Part shown: positions 12,135-22,436 of the stretch, in pieces
Layout: each line of letters starts with the position of its first letter
Position numbering within the stretch: position 1 is the first letter of the stretch
Assembly (NCBI RefSeq): GCF_000313135.1
Contig: NW_004457415.1
Coordinates: 42,583-106,582, forward strand
Reading direction: 5' to 3'
Length of the DNA: 64,000 nucleotides
From: Acanthamoeba castellanii str. Neff
Lineage: Eukaryota > Discosea > Longamoebia > Acanthamoebidae
Notes under the pieces: model-generated
What the model was told of the DNA's origin: nothing
Seen by the model: only the letters and a program-made list of their open reading frames with translations
Database searches by the model: none
Made by a program: the position numbers and the translations under genes

Positions 12135-15022
12135 ATGAGCACGAGAAAGGGGAGCCCCAAGATCAGCGCCTTCCAGGACAACTTCAAGAACAAGAAGTTG
12201 CACGCCACCTTCAAGCTGCCCGATGGCGATAACTTCATTCGCGGTACGGCCCCGAGATTAGATTGCCAATAATCTTCGATTTCTCAATTTTCTTAAAATT
12301 TGATTGGCGAATGTGCCGGTGCAGATTTCCCGTGCGCGTTTACGGAGACTGAAGAGGGCCTAGGCGACGTGAATGGACGCATGTTTGTGACCTCGGGCCA
12401 CCTTTGTTTCGATGCCAACTCCATGGGCAAGAAGATTCAGGTTCGCTTGGCACCTGCGCAGCTGCAGCTGTGGGCGCCCGCGCTTGTGCTCACTCTATCG
12501 CCTCTCTCTGTGTGTGTGCAGAAAATCCTCCCGTGGACCGACATCAAGGCCCTCAACACCACCAACGACGAGCAGCTCCTCGTCACCGTCGGCGATGAGC
12601 AGGTGCGACCCCCCTGTGTGTGTGTGTGCGGCGCGGTGCCGCGTGCCGCACGCAGGACCCAACTCACCATGGCTGCGCGTGCGCGTCGGTTCTGCTGCAC
12701 AGCTGGCGTTCCCCAAGTTTGGAGCGCGCCTCGAGGAGGCCTTCGAGTGCATCAAGGAGCAGTGGGAGCAGCCTCACGACCAGGAGGAGACCGAGAACGG
12801 TGGCGCCTCCGAGGAGGCCGATGCCAGTGCCGATGCCAATGACGCCAACGCCGCGGCGCCGGCCGGCGAGGCCGAGACCGTCAACCAGGCCTCCGGCGAA
12901 GCCGAGGGTGAAGACCACCACGACGACCACGACGAGCACCACGACGAGCACGACGGCGAGAAGAAGGGCAGCCGCCGCTCCCGCAGGCGACGAAAGAACC
13001 GCGGCAAGAAGGGACCGCACGGCGACGAGCACCACGACGACCACGAGGCCGCCGCCGCTCATAAGAAGGCCGAAGAGGAGGCCGCCCTGAAGAAGAAGCA
13101 GGAGGAGGAGGAGGCCGAGAAGAAGAAAAAGGAGGACGAAGAGGCCGCCGCGCAGAAGAAGGCCGAAGAGGAGGCCGAAGCCGAGAGGAAGAGGCAGCAG
13201 CAGGAAGAGGAGGAGGCCGAGAAGAAGCGGAAGGAAGAGGAGGAGGCCGCCGCCGCGCAGAAGAAGGCCGAAGAGGAGGCCGAAGCCGAGAGGAGGAGGC
13301 AGCAGCAGCAGGAAGAGGAGGAGGCCGCTGCCGCCGCGCAGAAGAAGGCCGAGGAGGAGGCCGAGGCCGAGAGGAAGAGGCAGGAGGAGGAGGAGGCCGA
13401 GAGGAAGCGTAAGCAGGCCGAGGCGGAGGCGGCCGAGGCCGAGCGGGTGGAGAAGGAGCGGAGGGAGGCCGAAGAGGCGGAGAGGAAGAGGCGCGAGGAG
13501 GAGGCGGCCGAGGCCGAGCGGCAGAGGCTGGAGGCCGAGCGGCTCGAGAAGGAGCGCCAGGAGGCCGAGGAGCGGGCCAAGCGGGAGGAGGAGGAGCGGC
13601 TGCGGCTCGAGGAGGAGGAGCGCCAGCGCCAGGCCGAGCTCGAGCGCCAGCAGCGCGAGGCCGAGGAGAAGCTGCGCCAGGAGGAGGAGGCCCGCAAGGC
13701 CCGCGAGGAGGCCGAGCGAGTGCGCCAGGAGGCGGAGGAGCAGGCGAGGCGCGAGGAGGAGGAGCGGCTCAAGCGCGAAGAGGAGGAGCGGAAGAGGCGC
13801 GAGGAGGAGGAGCGCGCGCGGGCCGAGGAGGCCGAGAAGAAGCGGCGCGAGGAGGAGGAGACCGAGCGCAAGCGGGTGGAGGAGGAGCGCGTGCGGGCCG
13901 AGGAGGAGGCGAAGAGGCACGAGGAGGAGCAGCAGAAGAGGATCGAGGAGGAGCAGCGCGCCAAGGCCGAGGCCGAGGAGCGCGCGCGGAGGGAGGAGGA
14001 GGAGCGCCTGGCGCGCGAGGCCGAGGAGGAGAGGAGGCGCGAGGAGGAGGAGCGCGCGCGGGCCGAAGAAGAGCAGCGCGTCAAGGCTGAGGCCGAGGAG
14101 CGGGCGCGCAAGGAGCTCGAGGAGCGGCTCGCGCACGAGGAGGAGGAGCGGCGGAAGCGCGACGAGGCGGAGCGCGCGCGGGCCGAGGAGGAGCAGCGGG
14201 TGAAGGCCGAGGCCGAGGAGCGCGAGAGGCGCGCAAAGGAGGAGCTGCTGGCGCGCGAGGCCGAGGAGGAGCGCAAGCGCGACGAAGCGGAGAGGCAGCG
14301 GCTCGAGGAGGAGCAGCTAGCGCGCCAGGCCGCGGAGGAGCGCGAGAGGCGCGAGAAGGAGGAGCAGCTGGTGCGCGAGGCCGAGGAAAGGCGCAAGCGC
14401 GAGGAGGAGGAGAAGGAGCGGCAGGAGGAGGAGGCGCGGGTGAAGCAGGAGCAGGAGGAGCGCGAGCGGCGCGAGGCCGAGCTCAAGCGCGAGGAGGCCG
14501 AGGAGAAGCAGAGGCGCGCCGAGGAGCAGGCCGAGCTCGAGGCACAGAAGCAGGCCGAGATCGAGGCCGAGGCCGCCCGCGCCGTCGAGCGTGCGCGCCA
14601 GATCGAGATCGAGGCTGAGGTCGTGCAGGTGCAGGTCACCACTGCGACCACGATCGCCACGACCGCTACCAGCACGCCGCGCAGCGTCCCCTCCAGCACC
14701 GTGGTATGCGATGCCTCAGTTTTTCTGTCGTGCGTGTTGTGTGTAGTGGCAATCTCGGTTACAGGCGAGGTGTCTCATTAATCTCACATCACCCAATCCC
14801 ACTAGGAGGAGGCCGGTGGCGCGTGGAACACGTGGGTGGGCGTGGCGGCCGCCGTTGGCGTGGTGGCTGCCGCCGCCGTCGCGGCCGCCATCTTCATGCG
14901 GAACCCCCGCCAGAAGTAAGTTGCTTAGTTTTACCACATCTTTTTTGGACTCGTTTTTGGTCATTTTCGTGGGGTGTAGTACAACAACAACAATGTTTGC
15001 TTCTTTGGCTTGTAACAGGTGA
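12135..15022 (+). CDS. GRAM-domain protein with long charged helix and C-terminal membrane anchor
   Basis: Exons 12135-12243, 12325-12440, 12522-12602, 12703-14703 and 14806-14916/14919 give about 806 aa. Residues ~20-130 form a GRAM domain (FPCAFTETEEG, GRMFVTSGHLCFDANSMGKK, KILPWTDIKALNTTNDE), a PH-like fold that binds membrane lipids. An Asp/His/Lys/Arg-rich linker follows. Then about 520 residues are almost only Glu, Lys, Arg, Ala, Gln and Leu (KAEEEAEAERKRQQQEEEE type) with no Pro or Gly, which predicts a single alpha helix or coiled coil. The last exon encodes WVGVAAAVGVVAAAAVAAAIF then MRNPRQK, a tail anchor. The two ends suggest a tether between membranes (inference). The stop is TAA at 14917, or TGA at 15020 if an intron at 14916 is removed; both yield the same protein. 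AATAAA lies at 15028-15033. Confidence 0.82.
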
Positions 15023-15096
15023 AAGAAAATAAAGCACACACATGCTAGCAGTATTACAGGAAACAAGGCCTCTTTTCTGGCCACAAAGTGGGTGCC

Positions 15097-16826
15097 TTAC
15101 TTCCTTCCCTTCTTGTCCTTCTTGCTCTTCTTCTTGTCCTTCCTCCTTGCGTCCGATCCGTCGTCCAAATCGTCCTCCCTATTCAGAGATGAGTACCGAG
15201 CGCTGAGTGCAAGAAATAAGGTTGGGGGGGGGCTTGTGGGCGCGTACGTGAGGATGACCTGGTGGTAGACGGACTGAACGGGTGCGGCGTGGGCCTTGAG
15301 CATGGTCGAGAAGGGGGACCCGGAGAGTGGGTGCTGCACACGCGCGCACGATTCGATTACACACAGGTTCGCTCTCGTCTCTTTGTGGGGGGGAGGGGTA
15401 GGTGCGCCTACCTCGAGACCGAGCTCGTCCTTGTTGGACTTGATGAGGGAGGTCAGCGACTTGTACTCGGTCTTACCCAGCACAAAGCCCAGCCCAGCCC
15501 TGGTGGCAGCCGCGCAACAGCGCACGAAGAGAGTGAGTAGGTCTTGAGGGGGAATAAGGCAGGCGCTGTACGCAGGGGTGGTACGTACTTGTGCTGGATG
15601 CGGTAGTGTTTGATGGCGGGCTCGCCGTCCTGAAGGACGGTGAGGGCCATGAATCCGGGCGCTTCTGCGCTGTAACGGATCAAGTAGGTGCCCTGTACAT
15701 CACACGCGCGGGGAGAGTGGTGAGTTACGCCCGCACACGGGCGTGTCATATAGGAATCATATGATGAGGGCGTCTAAAAGGCCGAGCAGCTCAGATCTTG
15801 GTGGTAGAAAGAATCGTCACGAGAAATCGGACAAGTAGCAATTAAAGGTGTTCGTCACGGCCGTGCACTCGAGGAAAATAGAGAAGGGAGGGGGGGGGGA
15901 AGGCGGCGCGGCGCACCTCTTTCTTGCCCACGAGGAATTGGGTGGCCTGGTCCTTGGTGATATCGCCCCAGAAACCCCTGACGCACGCACGCACGCACGC
16001 AACACAGGTATAGATGTCAGCACAGCGCGGCGCAATAAAGAACGAAGCTCGTGGGCGCGTGATGGAGGGAGGGCGGTACTTGATGGAGATGGTCTTGGTG
16101 GTGTTGTCGATGAAGCTCGAGTCCAGCGTGAAGGGACCGAACCACTCGAGCACCTTGCTGAACCACTCGATCGTCACCGCATCGTCCCGCGCTGCGATCG
16201 CAGATGGGTTGGGTCAGCCACGCTAAAAGCAACGCAGCGCAGGTGGGTGGGTGTGGCTTGAGGGTACCGAGGGCCAGTTTGAGGGCCTTGACGGGCAGTT
16301 GCTCGTCGAAGGGCAGCGAGTCTTCGAACGCGTAATTACAGAACTGGAAGAGCTCCCTCGCGAACAGCTTCCACGGGACCACCTGCGTGTCGTGTCGCGT
16401 CGCGTCGTTGGTCGTGTCGTGTCGTGTCGTGTCAGCGAGAGACAGGCAATGCGAGTGGTGGTGCTTGCTGCTGCGCACCTCAAGGATCTCGTCATCCTTC
16501 TTGAAGGACTTCTTCCAGAAGGCGCGTCCATGCGCGTTGGTCTCGCTAATGCTCACGTCAACGATCACTGCCCGTGTGTGTGTGCGGTGTGTGTGTGTGT
16601 GCTTTGCTCAGCATGCGGCGCGTGGCACCGGTGCAATGGATGGAAGGGATACCATCGTCGTCGAGGGCGTGCGAGTCCAAGATCTGCTGGAACGTGGGAC
16701 GCTTCTCGGGATCGTACTCGAGGCACTGCTTGATCAGCTTCGCCAGCTGCGGAGGGCACCTGGGCGGAATGGCCGGCCGCTTGCCGTCAATCACCACGTG
16801 CTGGTACACCTCTGCAGAGGTGCGGC

Positions 16827-16862
<36 letters not shown>

Positions 16863-19150
16863 CACACACACACGACACACAAAGAAATTACACGTCATTA
16901 TTAATATCTACATACCAATAAAAGAAGAAGATTTCACACGATAGGTGTATTGGGAGGGGTTGCGCGGCGGACCTTCGAGGGTGGCGAAGCCCTCGGCTTG
17001 GTAGGGCACCTGGCTGGTGATCAACTCCCAGAGCACGATGCCAAAGCTGTGCACAGTGTGCGCGGCGCAACAGAGGCGCGTATGTGAGCAGCGCGGCCTT
17101 GGGGAGGGGGGAGAGACCCGGCCACGACCGAGCGAGGGCGAGTACCTGTAGACGTCGGCCTTGGGTCCGTAGGGCTTTTGCGAGAGCACCTCCGGCGCCA
17201 TATACACTGCCAGGCAAAGAAAGAGAAAAGAGAAAAAGAGGTGTCGTCAGCAAACACAGCACGCGGCAGAGGTGAAGGGAGGCGAAGGCGTGACAGTACC
17301 GGGAGAGCCGGCCTGTCCCCTGTTCTTGTCGGCCTGCAACACCCGCGACAGACCAAAATCTGCAGAAAACCGGCCGAGGTAAGTGTGTGCAACGTTTGTG
17401 TCGAGCAGCAGCGGTTGCCGTGGCGCGGTGCGGTGCGGTGCGACGGAGGTCCGTACCGCCCACCTTCGCGGTCCAGTTCTTGTCAACCAGTATGTTGTGT
17501 GTCTTGAGGTCGAGGTGGCTGGGGAGATCACGCAACAAGAAAGGGACCAACGGTGAGCGACAGTCGCATGCGAGGTACCACCGAGAAACCAAGGTGGAGA
17601 CGGGGATTGAGGAGAGCGTACAGGATGGCGGGGTTGGAGAGGTGCATGGCGTTCATGGCGAGCGCGGTATCGCGCGCGAAGCGCATCCTCCGCTTGAAGG
17701 GCACGCGGTTCTTGGGGTCGTGCAGCAGGCTGGACACGCTGCCCCTCTGTAAAAGAAAGAAGAAAGAAAGAAAAGAAAAGAGCGAAGACGAAAGACGGAA
17801 AACGAAGACGAAGGCGAAGAATGTTTAGCAAATGTTCGATGAATGGTGAAGTCGGGGTCGGGTACCTCCATCAGCTGTGTGACCATGACGAGCTCGCGCT
17901 CCTTCTTGGAGTCATCGACGCACACGCCCATCAGAAGCACCACGTTGGGGTGCGCCACTTTCCGCATGAGGGCGCACTCGTTCTTGAAGTCGTTGAGGAT
18001 GGCGTCGATCTCTTCCTGCGACGCCCACTTGGGCGTGATGACCTTCACCGCGACCTTGTGACCTCGCAGCCTTTTCGGTTCAATTCCAAGCGAAATGTGT
18101 ATCAGTACTAAATAAATAATAGATAAGATAATAATAATTTAAAAAGAAGAATTATGAAGATAATAAGTAAATAAATAAATAAATAAATAGAAGGGGAAAA
18201 TGGGCCTCACCTGCCCTCGTAGACGGAGCCGTAGGCGCCCTTGCCCAGCTCCACCTCCTGCTTGATGTCGATCTCGTCCCGCTTGAGGTTGAGCGAGAAG
18301 AACTCCTGCGAGAACGCCGAGTCCGACGCGGCGCCCTGGGACGACGAGTTCTGTTGTTGTTGCGACATGCTACGCGTGGCCACGTTTGAAGGGAGAATGG
18401 TGAAAGTGATGGTGAAGTGAGCACAGGAGGGAAAAAAAAGTGGAGAAGTCAACACAGGCCAGTCATTCATTCATGACCATTGCGGAGAGGAGAGCGCACC
18501 TGCCCTCGAGGAACGGGTTGGCCATCTGACGCGAGCGCAGCTCGGCGGTCGCTGTACGTCCGATGCGCGCCTCGACCGAACTGTTGCTTATGAGGGTGCG
18601 ACCAGCACACAACAGATACATAGATGAAGAGGGAGGGAGGAAAGCGTGTTTCAGATACACGTGCGCCACAACACACGAGCTTGAGTGCGAGAACGGTACC
18701 GAACGCCCACGGAGCCACCGGAGCCCGAGCGGCAGAGCATGCTGTCGTCACTCACGTCCATGCCGCCAGCCTTACGCAACTCTTGTCTATATAAGCGTGA
18801 TTGACATTAATCGGTAGTAAATGCAGGCGGGTTGATGGAGGTGAAGATTTGGGGGGGGGATGCCTTCGCGCCTGTTGCAGTGTCTCGACCAGCTTTTCAC
18901 GCAGACTGACGTCGATGCGCACCAGTTCGAGCTCCTCGTCCTCTAGCTTTTTCATCTCCTCGAGCAGAGCAGGCTCGAGCTTGGCCTCGATCGTTTTGGC
19001 CACATGGGCAGCCAATTTCTGCTCGATTTGCGTCTTCTGGTGCTTGGTGGTCTCGATGCTTCGCAAAATGTCGCGCACATCAGCTGTGTAGAATGGGGGA
19101 TCATTCGATGCTCGCTGCTGCCCAAGAGAGGACGCCATCTCTTCTTTCAA
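15097..19150 (-). CDS. SH2-domain protein kinase (Dictyostelium SHK-like, TKL class)
   Basis: Cytosolic signalling kinase with N-terminal kinase and C-terminal SH2, the order known from Dictyostelium Shk proteins. A first exon (19150 to about 18870) encodes a coiled-coil-like segment, LEEMKKLEDEELELVRID; its junction to the next exon is not resolved. The kinase begins VELGKGAYGSVYEG (about 18210-18240), with VAVKVITPKW, HPNVVLLMGVCVDD, HLDLKTHNILVDKN, ADFGLSRV and VYMAPEVLSQKPYG. The catalytic-loop HRD is HLD here. After KRPTFQQILDSH there is a 200-residue linker, then SH2 (about 15990-15260): GFWGDITKDQATQFLVG and GTYLIRYSAEAPGFMAL, keeping the phosphotyrosine Arg. The tail is Lys-rich (KKKSKKDKKGRK). 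Introns contain CA and GTGTC repeats. Confidence 0.83.
16831..16859. repeat. (CA)n microsatellite in an intron
   Basis: A perfect CA run lies at an intron edge of the kinase-SH2 gene, directly after the exon encoding EVYQHVVIDGKRP. Confidence 0.9.
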
Positions 19151-19543
19151 TCCAATTGAATTGATCGAAAATGCACTAAAATCAATTTGTGACCTTGCTT
19201 TTTGCCAGGCAACTCTCTGCCAATATATTTTCTAGAATGCAAGAAATGCAGAATAATCTTTTTGGTGCAATTTTTAGTTCTCGGAAATAACTGGGAAACT
19301 GTCTTTTCACGGAAGTGAAAAAGGATAGAATGATCAACAGATCAAAATGAGGGCCGAACACTTCGTGAGAGCCCTACCGTTTCGATTGACAGCCACCAGG
19401 TGCACGGACCAGCAGCCGGAGAGGATCAGAAGATCGCTTTTTCGCTCATCGCCCACACCAGCAGTCTGCTCAATCCGTCGCGATTTCGTCTGCCTCGATT
19501 TAATCAAATCACTAGTACTACTCTGCACGTGTTGCTTGCAAGC
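19151..19543. other. Divergent promoter region, kinase-SH2 and TROVE genes
   Basis: An AT-richer 393-bp gap between two divergent start codons. The frame of the TROVE gene stays open upstream to 19400, but this part is low in typical coding character and is taken as leader. Confidence 0.4.
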
Positions 19544-21616
19544 ATGGACAAGACGGGCTTCTCCCACCTGGTCGAGATCAAGGACCTCAAGCTCAGGCTC
19601 CTCAACAAGGTCTGCGCGCTGATGATCCACGAGCCGCGGTACTACGCGCCCGAGCCGTCGAAGACGCAGGCCGACCTGAGCCAGCTGCTGACCGAGATCG
19701 CCGCCCGCGATCCCGAGTTCGTGTGGAAGGTCATCCTCTACGTGCGCGATGAGCTCAACATCCGCTCGACCGCCAACTGGATGATGGCCGTCGCTGCCAA
19801 TCTCAAGCCCTGCCACGCCTTCTTCGAGCGCTACTTCTCCAGCTGCGTGCGCCTGCCCAGCGACCTGCTCGACGTCGTCAATCTCTACCTCGACCTCCCC
19901 AACCGCTACCTGCCCGACTCCCGGTCCCTCCCCGCCGCCCTCCGTACCGCCGTCCAGCACAAGTTCCTCGAGTTCGACGACTACCAGCTCGCCAAGTACA
20001 ACAAAGAGAACGCCCACAAGAAGAAGGCCAAGCTGGCCAAGGCCAAGGCTAAGGCTGACGCCACAGCAGCAGCCAGGACTCCCGACGCGGTCTCGACCGC
20101 CACCTCGGCGACGCCGAAGAAGGGTGGTCGGCCACCGCAGGAGTCACCATCGGCCAAGCCGCAGAAGCTAACGCTGAAGCAGCTGATCAGGAAGGTGCAC
20201 GTCGCGGAGCCGGCGAATGCGGTGTGCGCGCTGCTGGGCAAGAAGTACCCGGAGTCGCCGGAGGCGTTCGCCAAGATGGGCCTGGCGGGCGAGTTCGACA
20301 CGACGCTGGCGGGCAAGCGGATGAAGCTGCCGGTGCCCGTGACGTGGGAGACGCAGCTGTCGGCGCTGGGCAACCAGCACAGCACGTGGCAGATGCTGAT
20401 CGACGAGAAGAAGCTGCCCTTCATGGCCATGCTGCGCAACCTGCGCAACCTGATCGTCACCGGCATCTCGCCGGAGCACCACGAGCAGATCCTGGCGCGC
20501 CTCACCGACGAGCGGTCGGTCACGGGCTCGCGCCAGCTGCCGTGGCGCTTCCTGTCGGCCCACCAGGCGATCGACATCGACCTCGAGAAGCTCATGAACG
20601 ACATGCTCGACCACGACGGGTCCAAGTACAAGGTGGTGCAGGTGCCGGTCAAGGGCAAGAAGGGCCGCCAGATGGCGGCCAACCGCACCATCCGCAAGCG
20701 CGTGATCATCCCCGTGCACATGCCCGACCTGCCGCTCATCCGTCGCTACCAGGAGGCCATCGACACCGCCATCCGCCTGGCCACGCTCCACAACCTGCCG
20801 CCGGTCGAGGGCCGCACGGTCATCTTCTGCGACGTGTCGGGCTCGATGCGCCAGCCGTGCCGCTCGTGCAAGGGCGGCCTCGGCACCGGCATCCAGCAGG
20901 CCTTTGAGATCGCCATCCTGCTCGGGCTCATGCTCCAGTCTTGCTGCGACGAGGTCGACTTCCGCATCTTCTCGTCGCCGCCGCGCAACGGCAGCAAGTG
21001 CCACCTGTCCGTGCCGCTCGTCGAGAACACGATCCTGAAAAACGTCAAGCGCGTCACCAAGCAGTCGGAGGAGCTGGGCGGCGGCACCGACTTCCCGTTC
21101 GACTACCTGGAGGACCTCATCGCGCGCAAGGAGAAGATCGACAACTTCATCATCCTCTCTGACATGATGATCGCACCCGGCCGCGGCGAGATGGCCCAGG
21201 GCAAGACGACGGTGAGCGCCGTGCTGGACAAGTACCGGCGCGAGGTCAACCCCGACCTCCTCTTCGTCTCGGTCGACCTGTGCGGCAGCGGGTCGGCGCT
21301 GGTCGAGGTGAGCGAGGGCAAGCACCCCAACGACATGCTCATCAGCGGCTTCTCCGACGGCATCCTCAAGTTCATCGCCCAGCGCGGCGCGACCAACAAG
21401 CAGCTCGAATATGTCGAGAGCATCGGCCAGGCCAAGCGCCTCGGCTACAAGAAGCCCCGCCGGCCCTTCAACAAGACGACCGCCAAGAACGACGTCGGAA
21501 GTGCCGCCACTGCCGAGGCCGAAGCTCAAGTCGCAGAGGGCGACGCCATGCAGGTGGCCGCCGAAGAGACGCCCAAGGGAAAGGAGAAGGACTTGGTCGA
21601 CCCTGTGAGCGCCTAA
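19544..21616 (+). CDS. TROVE and von Willebrand A domain protein (Ro60/TEP1 type)
   Basis: A 690-residue RNA-binding ring-type protein encoded by one uninterrupted exon, which is rare in this window. The TROVE module runs from near the start (DPEFVWKVILYVRDELNIRS) to about residue 420 (PANAVCALLGKKYPES, GKRMKLPVPVTWETQLS, KLPFMAMLRNLRNLI, GSRQLPWRFLSAH). A lysine/alanine linker at ~160-205 interrupts it. The vWA domain follows with an intact metal site DVSGSM near 20832, then GGGTDFPFDYL and DNFIILSDMMI, and ends ISGFSDGILKFIAQRG. The sequence is closer to the TROVE-vWA part of telomerase/vault protein TEP1 than to vertebrate Ro60. It lacks TEP1's NACHT and WD40 parts. Known relatives bind Y RNAs, vault or telomerase RNA; the ligand here is unknown. 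Confidence 0.86.
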   Translation: MDKTGFSHLVEIKDLKLRLLNKVCALMIHEPRYYAPEPSKTQADLSQLLTEIAARDPEFVWKVILYVRDELNIRSTANWMMAVAANLKPCHAFFERYFSSCVRLPSDLLDVVNLYLDLPNRYLPDSRSLPAALRTAVQHKFLEFDDYQLAKYNKENAHKKKAKLAKAKAKADATAAARTPDAVSTATSATPKKGGRPPQESPSAKPQKLTLKQLIRKVHVAEPANAVCALLGKKYPESPEAFAKMGLAGEFDTTLAGKRMKLPVPVTWETQLSALGNQHSTWQMLIDEKKLPFMAMLRNLRNLIVTGISPEHHEQILARLTDERSVTGSRQLPWRFLSAHQAIDIDLEKLMNDMLDHDGSKYKVVQVPVKGKKGRQMAANRTIRKRVIIPVHMPDLPLIRRYQEAIDTAIRLATLHNLPPVEGRTVIFCDVSGSMRQPCRSCKGGLGTGIQQAFEIAILLGLMLQSCCDEVDFRIFSSPPRNGSKCHLSVPLVENTILKNVKRVTKQSEELGGGTDFPFDYLEDLIARKEKIDNFIILSDMMIAPGRGEMAQGKTTVSAVLDKYRREVNPDLLFVSVDLCGSGSALVEVSEGKHPNDMLISGFSDGILKFIAQRGATNKQLEYVESIGQAKRLGYKKPRRPFNKTTAKNDVGSAATAEAEAQVAEGDAMQVAAEETPKGKEKDLVDPVSA

Positions 21617-21726
21617 AACGTCATTGCTTGTAAATAGAGCTCACACCTTCACACAAACATTCATGTTAACACGTGTTCCAGTCGTGCTTGTGTTTACTCC
21701 CTCGCGCACAAGGAGGAAGGCGGCGG

Positions 21727-22047
21727 CTAGGAAGCGTTGGGCTTGGTGGAGACGAAGACCAGGTCCGCGCGGGGCGACAAGAGAGCTCGCGGGCTGACGA
21801 GGGGCATCCCCTCTTGGGGCAAGTTAGGGCTCTTGGGCCGTTCGTCTCTGCACGCAGAAGAGGTGAGCGGACCTCGACGGGTGTGCAACTGCCATCTTCA
21901 GGGCTCACAAGATGCAAGGTACCTTGGTGTCTTTTTGAGGCTGGCGCGCCAGTCAAATGGACCAGCGCTGGTCTCCTGAGCAGCTGGCTTGCTGGGCATA
22001 CCCTCGACCAGCGGCGGCACTGTGGGTGCTGACTTCGCGGTGGACAT
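21727..22047 (-). CDS. Small Pro/Ser-rich protein, possibly 3' part of a gene
   Basis: Two exons join cleanly: 21924-22047 (or to 21923) and 21727-21847, across a GTACCT...TGCAG intron. The product begins at ATG 22047 (MSTAKSAPTVPPLVEGMP) and ends DLVFVSTKPNAS. It contains GPFDWRASLKKTPR, which loosely resembles the DFRxxL actin-binding motif of myosin light-chain kinases. The CAG just upstream of the ATG could be an acceptor, so further 5' exons may exist or may have been cut by the adjacent island. I do not recognise the protein. Confidence 0.4.
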
Positions 22048-22436
22048 TAGCTGACTGGTGTGCTCTCTCTTCTTGCACGACCTTTTTGTTTTGTTTTTTT
22101 TCCCCACTTGCCTTTTAAGGGCCTTGTGTGCTGAAAACGGTAAAAAATCATTGGGCGTCTGTCTTCTCCTCAGCATCGCCCACTCCCGCGCAGGGCTGGT
22201 GCGTGATGGACTCAGGCACGTATGAAGGCGACTGAGGAAGTTTGCAAATCCACTGTCTCCCGTTCCCGCCCAGCAAAGTGGTGAAACTTCGGCCTTCCAA
22301 GTACTCAAAAAAATGTGAACCACGCTGAAGAAGGCAAATGGGAACAGGGAACGGCTGGGGGCGCCATTGGGAGCTGGTGGACGGTTGTGCTAGCCAACAA
22401 CACATCAATCTAGGGATTGAACCCACTGAAGATTTC
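22048..22436. other. Left margin of the decayed island
   Basis: No confident gene. Short overlapping frames on the minus strand may be remnants of upstream exons of the 21.7-kb gene. CpGs are still present here and vanish abruptly at about 22437. Confidence 0.3.

Noticed and set aside
13059..14699. 546-codon minus-strand ORF opposite the GRAM helix
   Set aside because: It is a Ser/Arg-rich shadow of the E/K/R/A repeat on the plus strand; the plus strand has the domains and splice signals.
20168..21529. 453-codon minus-strand ORF opposite the TROVE gene
   Set aside because: An antisense open frame produced by high GC at codon position 3; the plus strand encodes recognised TROVE and vWA motifs.
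22390..22430. GGTTCAATCCC, a B-box-like sequence on the minus strand
   Set aside because: No matching A box, acceptor stem or anticodon arm could be drawn, so no tRNA is called.
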